A DNA stretch of 64,000 nt from Pedobacter paludis (lineage in GTDB: Bacteria; Bacteroidota; Bacteroidia; Sphingobacteriales; Sphingobacteriaceae): NCBI RefSeq assembly GCF_003173575.1, contig NZ_QGNY01000006.1:248001-312000 (forward strand), in the 5' to 3' direction. The notes under the pieces were generated by a model. The model searched no databases. It worked only from the letters and a program-made list of their open reading frames with translations, and was not told where the DNA came from. Position 1 is the first letter of the stretch. Every line of letters starts with the position of its first letter. Below, in pieces: positions 34,005 to 42,268 of the stretch. The translations under genes and the position numbers were made by a program.

Positions 34005-34802
34005 ATGACGCTAAACAAACTCCTATTCATCATCCTCTTATTCTTTTTCGGTGGACAGCTTGCCTATGCGCAAACGGCCAATTGGGAATTGGGTATAAAT
34101 GCAGGCGGAGCAGGTTATATGGGCGATTTGAATCAGAACAATCCCTTAAAAATAAGTGGCTTTTCTGCTGGTGCTTATGCAAAGCGGAACTTTAACCAAT
34201 ACCTGGGTCTCCGCTTTAACTATACTTATGGCCAAATTCAGGCTAAAGATTCACAATCGAATAATGAGCAATTTCGGGAGCGTAACCTGAGTTTCAAAAC
34301 CTCGCTTAATGAGTTTAGCGCTTTATTGGATTTTAATTTTTTCGATTTTAGATTAGGTGGAGGCACAAGACAGTTTACGCCTTATCTTTTTATGGGTGCT
34401 GGAGCCGTTATTTTTAAGCCAACGGCTAAATACGATGGAAATACGTACCGTTTGGATCGATTGGGTACAGAAGGGCAGGATTATGCCTATAGCAATGTTG
34501 TTTTAACCATTCCTTATGGTGTTGGTTTAAGATATAACTACAAAGATACCTGGAGCATTTTTACTGAAATAGGCTATAGGACACCATTAACAGACTATAT
34601 TGATGATGTAAGCGGTGTTTATCCTGTAAGACAAGTTGTTGTAGGAAACTCCCCAAATCAAATCAATTTAACCGACCCATCGCTTAACCAAATCGGGTAC
34701 GCTGGAACACAAAGAGGAGATTTCAGAAAAAGAGACACTTATCTATTTGTTAGTGTTGGCATATCTTTTACCTTTGTATCCTCAAAATGCTATTCCTTTT
34801 AA
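34005..34802 (+). CDS. DUF6089-family outer-membrane beta-barrel protein
   Basis: The 265-residue protein has a signal peptide (FFFGGQLAYAQ), then a barrel pattern: NWELGINAGGAGYMGDLNQNNPLKISGFSAGAYAKRNFNQYLGLRF, a DYIDDVSGVYP loop and a final KRDTYLFVSVGISFTFV strand. DUF6089 proteins occur in Bacteroidota at exactly this place, between NAD kinase and the isoprenyl transferase. The role is unknown; presence beside uppS and bamA suggests envelope function. Confidence 0.88.
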   Translation: MTLNKLLFIILLFFFGGQLAYAQTANWELGINAGGAGYMGDLNQNNPLKISGFSAGAYAKRNFNQYLGLRFNYTYGQIQAKDSQSNNEQFRERNLSFKTSLNEFSALLDFNFFDFRLGGGTRQFTPYLFMGAGAVIFKPTAKYDGNTYRLDRLGTEGQDYAYSNVVLTIPYGVGLRYNYKDTWSIFTEIGYRTPLTDYIDDVSGVYPVRQVVVGNSPNQINLTDPSLNQIGYAGTQRGDFRKRDTYLFVSVGISFTFVSSKCYSF

Positions 34803-34821
34803 GCTGATTTTGATATAATTA

Positions 34822-35562
34822 ATGGGATTTAAAGAACAAATAGACTATAACCGCCTGCCAAAGCACATTGCCGTAATCATGGATGGTAATGGCCGTTGGG
34901 CCAAGGGCCAAGGCAAAATGCGGGTTTTTGGTCATGAACACGGTGTGTTATCGGTAAAAGATATTGTAGAAGGCTGTGTAGAAGTTGGTATTGAATACCT
35001 TACACTTTATGCTTTTTCTACTGAAAACTGGAACAGACCAAAAGAAGAAGTAGATGCTTTAATGCAAATTCTGATTTCGACCATCAATAAAGAAACGGAG
35101 ACGCTTAATAAAAACAATATAAAGCTTAATGCCATTGGCAACATAGAATCGTTACCACAAGAATGTATTGATGATTTGAAAGAAGCGATGGCCAAAACCG
35201 CCCATAACGAAAAATGTACCTTAACACTGGCTTTAAGCTATAGTTCGAAATGGGAAATTGTAGAAGCGGTAAAGAAAATTGCATCAGCAGTTAAAGATAA
35301 TTCGATAACATTGGATGATATTGATGAAAATCTCTTTTCATCAGAGCTCACAACAGTAAATATTCCCGATCCTGAGTTAATGATCAGAACAAGTGGAGAG
35401 CACAGAATTAGCAATTATTTGCTGTGGCAAATGGCTTATACCGAGTTTTATTTTACAGATGTTTTATGGCCGGATTTCAGACGTGAAGATCTTTTCGAGG
35501 CCATTGTAGACTATCAAAAACGCGAACGCCGTTTTGGTAAAATTAGCGAGCAATTAAACTAA
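34822..35562 (+). CDS. uppS: Undecaprenyl diphosphate synthase (isoprenyl transferase)
   Basis: The 246-residue cis-prenyltransferase has IAVIMDGNGRWAKGQGK with catalytic Asp21, the TENWNRPKEEV segment and the C-terminal signature LMIRTSGEHRISNYLLWQMAYTEFYF. It builds the C55 lipid carrier for peptidoglycan and other polymers from farnesyl and isopentenyl diphosphates. The usual RTGGE is RTSGE here. It precedes bamA in the cluster. Confidence 0.96.
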   Translation: MGFKEQIDYNRLPKHIAVIMDGNGRWAKGQGKMRVFGHEHGVLSVKDIVEGCVEVGIEYLTLYAFSTENWNRPKEEVDALMQILISTINKETETLNKNNIKLNAIGNIESLPQECIDDLKEAMAKTAHNEKCTLTLALSYSSKWEIVEAVKKIASAVKDNSITLDDIDENLFSSELTTVNIPDPELMIRTSGEHRISNYLLWQMAYTEFYFTDVLWPDFRREDLFEAIVDYQKRERRFGKISEQLN

Positions 35563-35714
35563 TTTTTCTTTTAACACTTTTTAACAAGCGTTTAAACTAA
35601 CTTAGCACCACTTTTATACGATAAATGAAACCACTTCAAAGGGAAACTAAATAAAGTAATTTTGCTTTATAAAACATTGTTACCTTCGTGGCCATTACTG
35701 AACAAATTATTTTA

Positions 35715-38258
35715 ATGAAAAGAATATTTCAAGTTTTAATCCTACTCGTTTTAGCATCTCCGGCCTTTGCTCAAATACGTCCACAAGGTCAGGCACCGGC
35801 AACGCCTTCATTAAAGGTTGGGGGCTTAGATCTCGATTATTTTAGTCCTAAAGAATATATTATTGGCGGTACTACAATTTCTGGAACTCAGTATTTGGAT
35901 AAAGAGGTTTTAGTTACCTTATCTAAATTAACCAAGGGTGATAAAGTTGTTCTTCCAGGTGAAGCTACAGCCGATGCAATTAAAACGCTTTGGGCCCAAG
36001 GATTGTTTGATGATGTTAAATTAAACATCGAAAAATTTGTTCAGGATACGGTTTATTTTGAAATTGAAGTTGTTGAGCGCCCGCGTTTAAGTTCTATCGA
36101 TTTAAAAGGCATCAGCAAATCTCAGAGAACAGCCATTCAAGAAAAGCTGAACGACAAGACAGGTAAAATCGTAAACGACAACTTATACAACACCACATCT
36201 GCCATTGTAAAAAAATACATGTTGGATAAAGGTTATTTCTTTACCACGATTGATTACAAAACCCGTAAAGATCCCAATGCAGAAAACAGTGTTGTTTTAG
36301 AAGCCTATATTGATAAGGGAAGCCGTGTTAAAGTTCAGCATATCGATTTTACCGGCAACAAAGATTTCAAATCGGCAAAGCTTAGAAAATACCTTAAAAG
36401 CCCTAAACAGTTTGCATGGTGGCGTTTTTGGGGTTCTGGTAAATTTGCAAAAGAAAAGTACGAAGAGAACAAGGTAAAGATGATTGCTAAAATGCATGAA
36501 AAAGGTTACCGTGATGCCGAGCTTTTGAAAGATACCATCTATCAATACAATAAAAAGAAAGTTAACATTAGAATGGATTTGTATGAAGGCAAGAAATATT
36601 ACTTCGGTAAAATTACCTGGGCCGGAAATGCAATTTATCCGGATAGTATTTTAAATAAAGTACTTACCATCGAAAAAGGAGATATCTTCAGCGAGGAGAA
36701 ATTAAATAAAAAACTTAACGGTGGTGGCGAAAACGGTGGCGATATTAACAGTATGTATACCGATAACGGTTACTTGACTTTCAATATTGATCCGGTACAG
36801 ACCAAAATTTATGGTGATACGGTTGATGTTGAAATGCGCATGTATGAAGGACCTCAGTATACCAATAACCGCATTACTTTAAAAGGTAATACAATTACTA
36901 ACGATAAGGTTGTTTTGCGTGAGATTCGTACCAAACCGGGACAAAAATTTAACAAAAGCGATTTGATTCGTACCATTCGTGAGATTGGCCAATTGGGTAA
37001 CTTTGATGAATCTAAAACGGTACCAACCCCACGCCCTAATCCGGCAGATGGAACAGTTGATATAGAATATTCGGTAGAAGAAAAACCTTCTGATCAAATT
37101 GAGTTATCGGGTGGTTTTGGCGGTGGCCGTATCATTGGAACATTGGGCTTAACCTTTAACAACTTCTCGTTACGTAACTTATTTAATTTAAAAGCTTACA
37201 AACCTTTACCAAAAGGAGATGGCCAAAAATTAAGTTTACGTGGACAAACCAACGGTAAATATTACCAATCGTATAGTTTCTCTTTCTCTCAACCTTGGTT
37301 TGGAGGTGAGAAACCGGTTAGCTTTGGTGTGAGTGCATTTACTTCATTACAATCTAACGGTTATGATGAGGCAAGTTCTTCTTATCAAAAAATTCGCTTA
37401 AATGGTGTAACCGTAAGTTTGGGCAGAAGATTAAACTGGCCAGATAACTACTTCCAATTGAGCCATGCAGTTAATTTACAACAATATATTTTAAATAATT
37501 ATTCAGGTTACTTATTTAGTACGGGTACATCTTATAACCTGAACTTATCACAAGAGATCAGTCGCGATTCAAGAGATTCGCCTATTTTCCCTAAATCAGG
37601 TTCATTCCTTCGTTTTACCATTCAGGCAACGCCACCATATTCATTGTTTAACAAAACAAATTATGCAACGGCATCTGATAAGGAAAAATATCGTTTCACT
37701 GAGTATCACAAATGGAAATTCGATTCGCAGTGGTATCAACGTGTTGTTGGAAACCTGGTTATTAAAGCGCAGGCTCAATTCGGTTTCTTGGGCCAATATA
37801 ACAAGGCCGTTGGTCAATCGGCATTCGAGCGTTTTAAATTGGGCGGTGATGGTATGCAGGGATTTGATTTCCTACAGGGTTCTGAGTTAATCGCGATGCG
37901 TGGTTATGCAAACAATACTGTAATTCCAGTAGGTTCTGATCCAACAATTGCACAACAATCTGGTAGTCCGATTTATACCAAATATGTATTAGAGGCACGT
38001 TATCCGGTAATTGCAAGTCAGCAGGCAACAGCGTTCGTGCTGGCATTTGCTGAGGGTGGTAATACCTGGAACAAGTTCAACGATTTTAATCCGTTCAACA
38101 TTAGAAGATCAGTTGGTGTGGGTGCCAGAATCTTCTTGCCAATTTTTGGTTTGTTGGGTATTGATTATGGTTATGGTTTCGATAAGATCCCTGGTTTACC
38201 AGATGCGAACAAAGGACAGTTCCACTTTAGTATCGCACAACAATTAGGTGGATTTTAA
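35715..38258 (+). CDS. bamA: BamA, outer-membrane protein assembly factor
   Basis: The ATG at 35715 begins a signal peptide (VLILLVLASPAFAQ); the GTG at 35688 would add nine residues before it. The 847-residue protein has several POTRA domains (about 50-460; for example YFEIEVVERPRLSSIDLKG, GSRVKVQHIDFTGN, EGPQYTNNRITLKGN). The surface barrel follows from SGGFGGGRIIGTLGLTFNNFSLRNLFN. It inserts barrel proteins into the outer membrane. The next two genes encode Skp/OmpH chaperones that deliver clients to BamA. Confidence 0.95.
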   Translation: MKRIFQVLILLVLASPAFAQIRPQGQAPATPSLKVGGLDLDYFSPKEYIIGGTTISGTQYLDKEVLVTLSKLTKGDKVVLPGEATADAIKTLWAQGLFDDVKLNIEKFVQDTVYFEIEVVERPRLSSIDLKGISKSQRTAIQEKLNDKTGKIVNDNLYNTTSAIVKKYMLDKGYFFTTIDYKTRKDPNAENSVVLEAYIDKGSRVKVQHIDFTGNKDFKSAKLRKYLKSPKQFAWWRFWGSGKFAKEKYEENKVKMIAKMHEKGYRDAELLKDTIYQYNKKKVNIRMDLYEGKKYYFGKITWAGNAIYPDSILNKVLTIEKGDIFSEEKLNKKLNGGGENGGDINSMYTDNGYLTFNIDPVQTKIYGDTVDVEMRMYEGPQYTNNRITLKGNTITNDKVVLREIRTKPGQKFNKSDLIRTIREIGQLGNFDESKTVPTPRPNPADGTVDIEYSVEEKPSDQIELSGGFGGGRIIGTLGLTFNNFSLRNLFNLKAYKPLPKGDGQKLSLRGQTNGKYYQSYSFSFSQPWFGGEKPVSFGVSAFTSLQSNGYDEASSSYQKIRLNGVTVSLGRRLNWPDNYFQLSHAVNLQQYILNNYSGYLFSTGTSYNLNLSQEISRDSRDSPIFPKSGSFLRFTIQATPPYSLFNKTNYATASDKEKYRFTEYHKWKFDSQWYQRVVGNLVIKAQAQFGFLGQYNKAVGQSAFERFKLGGDGMQGFDFLQGSELIAMRGYANNTVIPVGSDPTIAQQSGSPIYTKYVLEARYPVIASQQATAFVLAFAEGGNTWNKFNDFNPFNIRRSVGVGARIFLPIFGLLGIDYGYGFDKIPGLPDANKGQFHFSIAQQLGGF

Positions 38259-38357
38259 TTGATAAATAATAAAAATTTAACTATTTATGCAATAAAACAT
38301 ATTAAGTTGAGTTTATAGAAAGCTTAGGTTATTACTAATCATTAAAACACACACAAA

Positions 38358-38888
38358 ATGAAAAAATATCTTTTTATCGCATTTTTACTTTGCACCACTT
38401 TCGGAGCCTTTGCGCAGAAGTTTGCTTATGTGGATACGGAGTATATCCTTAAACATTTGCCAGAATACAAATCGGCATTAAGCCAGTTGGATGTAGCCTC
38501 CAAACAATGGCAACAGCAGGTAGATCAAAATTTTGGCGAAATCGACAGGATGTACAAGGCTTATCAGGCAGATCAGGTTTTATTAACAGATGATATGCGT
38601 AAGCGCCGTGAAAACGAAATTATAGAGAAAGAAAAACAAGCGAAAGAGTTTCAGCGCCAAAAATTTGGACCAGACGGAGAACTTTTCCAAAGCAGAACAA
38701 AACTTATCAAACCCATTCAGGATAAAGTTGCCGATGTAATTAAACAAATTGCCAAAGCAAAATATCTGGATTTCATTTTTGATAAGAGCAGTGAAGCAAC
38801 GATGATGATTTACGCCAGCAGTAGTTACGATGTTAGTAATGACGTGATTGTAAAATTAGGTTACAAGCCGGGAACTGCGAATAATTAA
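38358..38888 (+). CDS. OmpH/Skp-family periplasmic chaperone (first copy)
   Basis: The 176-residue protein has a signal peptide (CTTFGAFAQ) and the OmpH beginning KFAYVDTEYILKHLPEYKSALSQLD. A helical arm region (QVDQNFGEIDRMYKAYQADQ to KQAKEFQRQKFG) follows, then the closing body ending VIVKLGYKPG. It binds unfolded outer-membrane proteins. It is 100 bases after bamA and 63 bases before a second OmpH gene. Confidence 0.93.
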   Translation: MKKYLFIAFLLCTTFGAFAQKFAYVDTEYILKHLPEYKSALSQLDVASKQWQQQVDQNFGEIDRMYKAYQADQVLLTDDMRKRRENEIIEKEKQAKEFQRQKFGPDGELFQSRTKLIKPIQDKVADVIKQIAKAKYLDFIFDKSSEATMMIYASSSYDVSNDVIVKLGYKPGTANN

Positions 38889-38951
38889 TTATATTCGCCC
38901 CTTGATTTTTAGGAAAAACAATTAGAAAAATAAAAAAAGTAAAATAGAACG

Positions 38952-39530
38952 ATGAGAAAGTTAATTAACGTATTCTTTGTAGCAGCAGGTTTATTGTTTA
39001 CAGCGAATATGGCAAATGCACAACAAAAATTGGGTCACATTAATTCGGAAGAGGTATTTGCAAGTTTGCCTGAGGCTAAAACTGCTCAAACTACTTTAGA
39101 AGGCCTTGGTAAAACTAAACAAGCCGAAATTGATGGGATGATTAAAGAATATCAAACTCAATTGGCTGCAGCGCAGGCTAAAGAAAAAACTTTAAGTGAA
39201 GCAAACAAAGAACAAGTAGGTAAAGAATTGCAGGTTGCTGGTCAGGCATTACAAGATCTTGAAAAACGCATTACGGATGCCCGTACAAAAGCATCACAAG
39301 ATTTAAGTACCAAACAAGGTGAGTTGTTCGAACCAATCCGTGTTAAAGTTGGCAATGCAATTTCTTCAGTATCTAAAGAAAAAGGACTGGCTTACGTTTT
39401 TGATATTTCGAACGGACAAGGTGGTAACAACTTGGTTTTCTGGGAAGGTGGTGATGATATCACTGCAGCGGTTAAAACTAAATTAGGTATATCTGCAACA
39501 GCAGCCAAACCAGCAGCACCAAAAAAATAG
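38952..39530 (+). CDS. OmpH/Skp-family periplasmic chaperone (second copy)
   Basis: The 192-residue paralogue has a signal peptide (ANMANAQQ) and KLGHINSEEVFASLPEAKTAQTTLE. The coiled arms run from KQAEIDGMIKEYQTQL to ARTKASQDLSTKQGELFEPIR. It ends in a short alanine/proline/lysine tail. The pair probably arose by duplication and is followed by a strong terminator. Division of labour between the copies is unknown. Confidence 0.93.
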   Translation: MRKLINVFFVAAGLLFTANMANAQQKLGHINSEEVFASLPEAKTAQTTLEGLGKTKQAEIDGMIKEYQTQLAAAQAKEKTLSEANKEQVGKELQVAGQALQDLEKRITDARTKASQDLSTKQGELFEPIRVKVGNAISSVSKEKGLAYVFDISNGQGGNNLVFWEGGDDITAAVKTKLGISATAAKPAAPKK

Positions 39531-39571
39531 TTAATAGTCTTGAATCGTTAGGTTCAAATTAAAATTATATT

Positions 39572-39604
39572 GCGGAATTAAGTTCATCTTAATTCCGCTT
39601 TTTT
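39572..39604 (+). terminator. Intrinsic terminator after the OmpH genes
   Basis: GCGGAATTAAG (39572-39582) and CTTAATTCCGC (39588-39598) form an 11-bp perfect stem with a five-base loop, followed by six T. It marks the end of the hydrolase-to-OmpH run. Confidence 0.92.
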
Positions 39605-39613
39605 GTTATCAAT

Positions 39614-39691
39614 CGTCATGCTGAATTTATTTTAGCATCCTGAATACTCATTCTTTTAATGTAAGGTCCTGCTACTAGTTCAGGATGACGA
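39614..39691. repeat. Extragenic repeat with CGTCATGCTGAA / TTCAGGATGACG ends
   Basis: The unit has a left arm CGTCATGCTGAA (39614-39625) and a near-complementary right arm TTCAGGATGACG (39679-39690), with AGCATCCTGAA inside. Repeats of this look are common between genes in related genomes (from memory). It lies between the OmpH terminator and the murI start. Confidence 0.65.
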
Positions 39692-39742
39692 CAGATCATA
39701 TCAACTGCTCAACCCTCGACATTTTTCAATATCTTTATCGCA

Positions 39743-40558
39743 ATGCAAGATTCACCAATAGGTATTTTCGATTCGGGTTACGGAGGTTTAACTGTTTTTC
39801 GTTCTATTGCAGAACAATTACCTGAATATAATTACATCTATTTAGGGGATAATGCCCGATCGCCTTATGGAGATCATTCTTTCGATACCATTTACCGATA
39901 TACCCTAGAATGCGTAGAATGGCTTTTTGCTAAAGGGTGTAAACTGGTTATTCTGGCTTGCAATACGGCATCTGCAAAAGCATTGAGAACCATCCAGCAA
40001 AAAGACTTACCAACTAAATATCCCGATAGACGAGTTTTAGGCGTTATAAGGCCAACAGCCGAAGTTATTGGGCAATATACATCAACCAATCGAGTTGGGG
40101 TAATGGGAACCAGAGGAACGGTTAATTCCCAATCGTACTTGTTGGAGATTAATAAATTGTTTCCAGAAATTACTGTTTATCAACAAAGTTGCCCAATGTG
40201 GGTGCCACTTATTGAAAATAACGAACATTTGCAGGCAGGAGCAGATTTTTTTGTAAAAGAATACTGTAATGCATTGCTTCAGCAAGCTGGGGATATTGAT
40301 TGTGTCTTGCTTGCCTGTACACACTATCCTTTGTTGTTGCCCAAATTGAAAACTGTATTCCCAGATTATATTACGATATTATCGCAAGGCGAAATTGTAG
40401 CCAAAAGTTTAGTCGACTATTTGATCCGGCATCCAGAAATGGAGACACAGCTGGGTAAGGGTGGGAAAAAGGCATTTTATACCAGTGGAGATGCACATGC
40501 TTTTGATGAACATGCTTCCAACTTTTTTGGGGCTGAGCTGAAAAGTGATCAGATGTAA
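39743..40558 (+). CDS. murI: Glutamate racemase
   Basis: The 271-residue enzyme has IGIFDSGYGGLTVFR with Asp10, the first catalytic cysteine Cys73 in LACNTASAKA and the second Cys192 in LLACTHYPLLLP. It makes D-glutamate for peptidoglycan. Length matches the family. It follows the BamA/OmpH group with its own upstream gap of 212 bases. Confidence 0.96.
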   Translation: MQDSPIGIFDSGYGGLTVFRSIAEQLPEYNYIYLGDNARSPYGDHSFDTIYRYTLECVEWLFAKGCKLVILACNTASAKALRTIQQKDLPTKYPDRRVLGVIRPTAEVIGQYTSTNRVGVMGTRGTVNSQSYLLEINKLFPEITVYQQSCPMWVPLIENNEHLQAGADFFVKEYCNALLQQAGDIDCVLLACTHYPLLLPKLKTVFPDYITILSQGEIVAKSLVDYLIRHPEMETQLGKGGKKAFYTSGDAHAFDEHASNFFGAELKSDQM

Positions 40559-40561
40559 TCC

Positions 40562-40569
40562 TATGTTTG
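40562..40569 (+). promoter_or_regulatory. -7 box TATGTTTG upstream of the unknown gene at 40658
   Basis: A perfect TAnnTTTG box just after the murI stop, 88 bases before the next ATG. No TTG is at the ideal -33 distance inside noncoding sequence. Confidence 0.35.
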
Positions 40570-40657
40570 CATAACATATGCCTTAAAATGCAATCAACAT
40601 GCCCTAGACTACGGCTTAGCTACGGATAGGAACCGAGTATAACCTAAAGAACATGAT

Positions 40658-41107
40658 ATGCAGAAATCTTTGATTTTATATGACAAAGAAAATCAATCAG
40701 ACAAGATTCAAGTTTTAAAAGATTGGGGTTTAGATTATCATTTTGAATTTAAGGGCTATGGAATAAAACCTTTAGCAGGCGGGCCGATTTTAACGGATTA
40801 TGATCTCTACATTATTCTTATCGGAGAAAGTACCCGATATCTGGATTATGAGTTTTATGCGGATGTTGAGCATATTATCGCCACTTCCAAGCCTATACTT
40901 TGCCTAAATTTAAATGGTTTTGTAGCGCTTGAAGAAGATATCTGCCCTAGACTATTGTATGATGCCGGAGCCATCCATATGCCTTTTACTAGGGATGACT
41001 TGCTTTTTTCATTACAATCTATCCAGCCAGATTCAAGATTGGTTAATCCTCACGGTTCCTATCATTTTAAGAGATTTCAGTCGCCTTACGACAAAAATAA
41101 TGACTAA
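40658..41107 (+). CDS. Conserved-looking cytosolic protein of unknown function
   Basis: The 149-residue protein has no signal peptide or membrane segment. It alternates hydrophobic strands and helices: KSLILYD, DLYIILIGEST, and KPILCLNLNGFVAL. The stretch IILIGESTRYLDYEFYADVEHIIATSKPIL recalls TIR-like (DUF1863) proteins by eye, where an IG-x-x-T strand end is followed by a helix and a second strand. The similarity is too short for a family call. It sits alone between murI and the convergent peroxidase operon. Confidence 0.7.
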   Translation: MQKSLILYDKENQSDKIQVLKDWGLDYHFEFKGYGIKPLAGGPILTDYDLYIILIGESTRYLDYEFYADVEHIIATSKPILCLNLNGFVALEEDICPRLLYDAGAIHMPFTRDDLLFSLQSIQPDSRLVNPHGSYHFKRFQSPYDKNND

Positions 41108-41125
41108 CAAAGATTAATTATGGTT

Positions 41126-42265
41126 TTATTGCGGAAGCTTTTCAACTCTTATCAAAACGGTAGGGGAAGACAGTGCATCGAGAAAGGAAACCACTGCATC
41201 TTTTTCGGCTTTGCTTAGCATCAATCCTTTTAGTAGCTTATCATTTTTAGGTAGGAGCGGATCATTTTCCTGCTCGGGCTTAACCCGCTGAACGGGCATG
41301 CCTACATTATACATATTCATTACACCGTCCATATCTGGAAATAATCCATTATGAAACCACGGAGCGGTTTTCATAACATTTCTTAAGCTGGGTGTTTTAA
41401 ATTTTCCTACATCCTCTGGTTTCTTGGTTACATTGTATAAACCCAGGTCTTCATATTTACGGCCAAAATACGTTAGGCCATCATTGTGGAATTCATTATC
41501 GGTAAACAAGGGACCGTTGTGGCAATTTATGCAACGGGCTTTTGTACGAAACAAGTGAAGGCCCATAATCTGTTGATCGGTTAAGGCCTTTTTATCTTTT
41601 GCCAAAAAGCGATCGAATGGTGTCCTTCTGCTTACGATGCTTCGCTGAAAAGTAGCTAAGCTCTCGAAAATTCTTTTGTTGTTAATTTCTTTTGAGCCAA
41701 ATGCATCAACAAAATATGGTTGATATCCTTTTATTTTGCTTAGTTTTTTAGGCAATGCTTTCATATCCTGGTGCATTTCATTATGCGCTGCAACAGGACT
41801 GCTGGCTTGTTCTTCCAAACTATTTGCCCGGCCATCCCAAAATAGGCGTTTATAAAACCAAACATTTTCTAAAGATGGTGCATTGCGGATGTTATTTAAA
41901 TGATCGTGCCCAACAGAAACCTGTCTGCCATCGGTCCAGTGTAAATCTGGCGCATGGCAACTGGAGCACGAAATTTGATTGGAACCCGAAAGGCGTGGAT
42001 CAAAAAACAAGATTTTACCAAGCTCTACAACTTTTTTTACAGAGTCGTTTTTAATGTCAACCGGTGAGGGCGGAAGCTCTCCAAGTTCCTGAAAGACAGC
42101 GCCCTTATCAACCGTTGGTTTTGGCCATTGTTCGGTAGGTTTTGAATAAACTTTGCGCAGGCTGTCTATGCTCAAATCATCATCCTGATTAAAATCGGCC
42201 GATTGAAATGAAAATAAAACCAATCCAATTAAGGTTAGGGCAAGCAGGGCAAAAACTTTATTCAT
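41126..42265 (-). CDS. Di-heme cytochrome-c peroxidase / MauG-family protein
   Basis: The 379-residue protein has an N-terminal hydrophobic export segment and two heme-c sites: CSSCH (Cys100-His104) and CINCH (Cys245-His249). Other family marks are LGKILFFDPRLSGSNQISCSSCH, NIRNAPSLENVWFYKRLFWDGRANSLEEQA and TPSLRNVMKTAPWFHNG. The family reduces hydrogen peroxide in the periplasm, or, as in MauG and MbnH, oxidises a partner protein. It is the last gene of an operon after a TonB receptor, DUF4876 and DUF6850 genes, three bases downstream of the latter. The placement hints at an oxidative maturation or metal-related role rather than general peroxide defence; that is inference. Confidence 0.93.
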   Translation of the reverse strand: MNKVFALLALTLIGLVLFSFQSADFNQDDDLSIDSLRKVYSKPTEQWPKPTVDKGAVFQELGELPPSPVDIKNDSVKKVVELGKILFFDPRLSGSNQISCSSCHAPDLHWTDGRQVSVGHDHLNNIRNAPSLENVWFYKRLFWDGRANSLEEQASSPVAAHNEMHQDMKALPKKLSKIKGYQPYFVDAFGSKEINNKRIFESLATFQRSIVSRRTPFDRFLAKDKKALTDQQIMGLHLFRTKARCINCHNGPLFTDNEFHNDGLTYFGRKYEDLGLYNVTKKPEDVGKFKTPSLRNVMKTAPWFHNGLFPDMDGVMNMYNVGMPVQRVKPEQENDPLLPKNDKLLKGLMLSKAEKDAVVSFLDALSSPTVLIRVEKLPQ

Positions 42266-42268
42266 GCA

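Noticed and set aside
40658..41107. Orphan protein considered as part of a Thoeris-like defence system
   Set aside because: There is no ThsA-like or other effector gene nearby; flanks are murI and the peroxidase operon.
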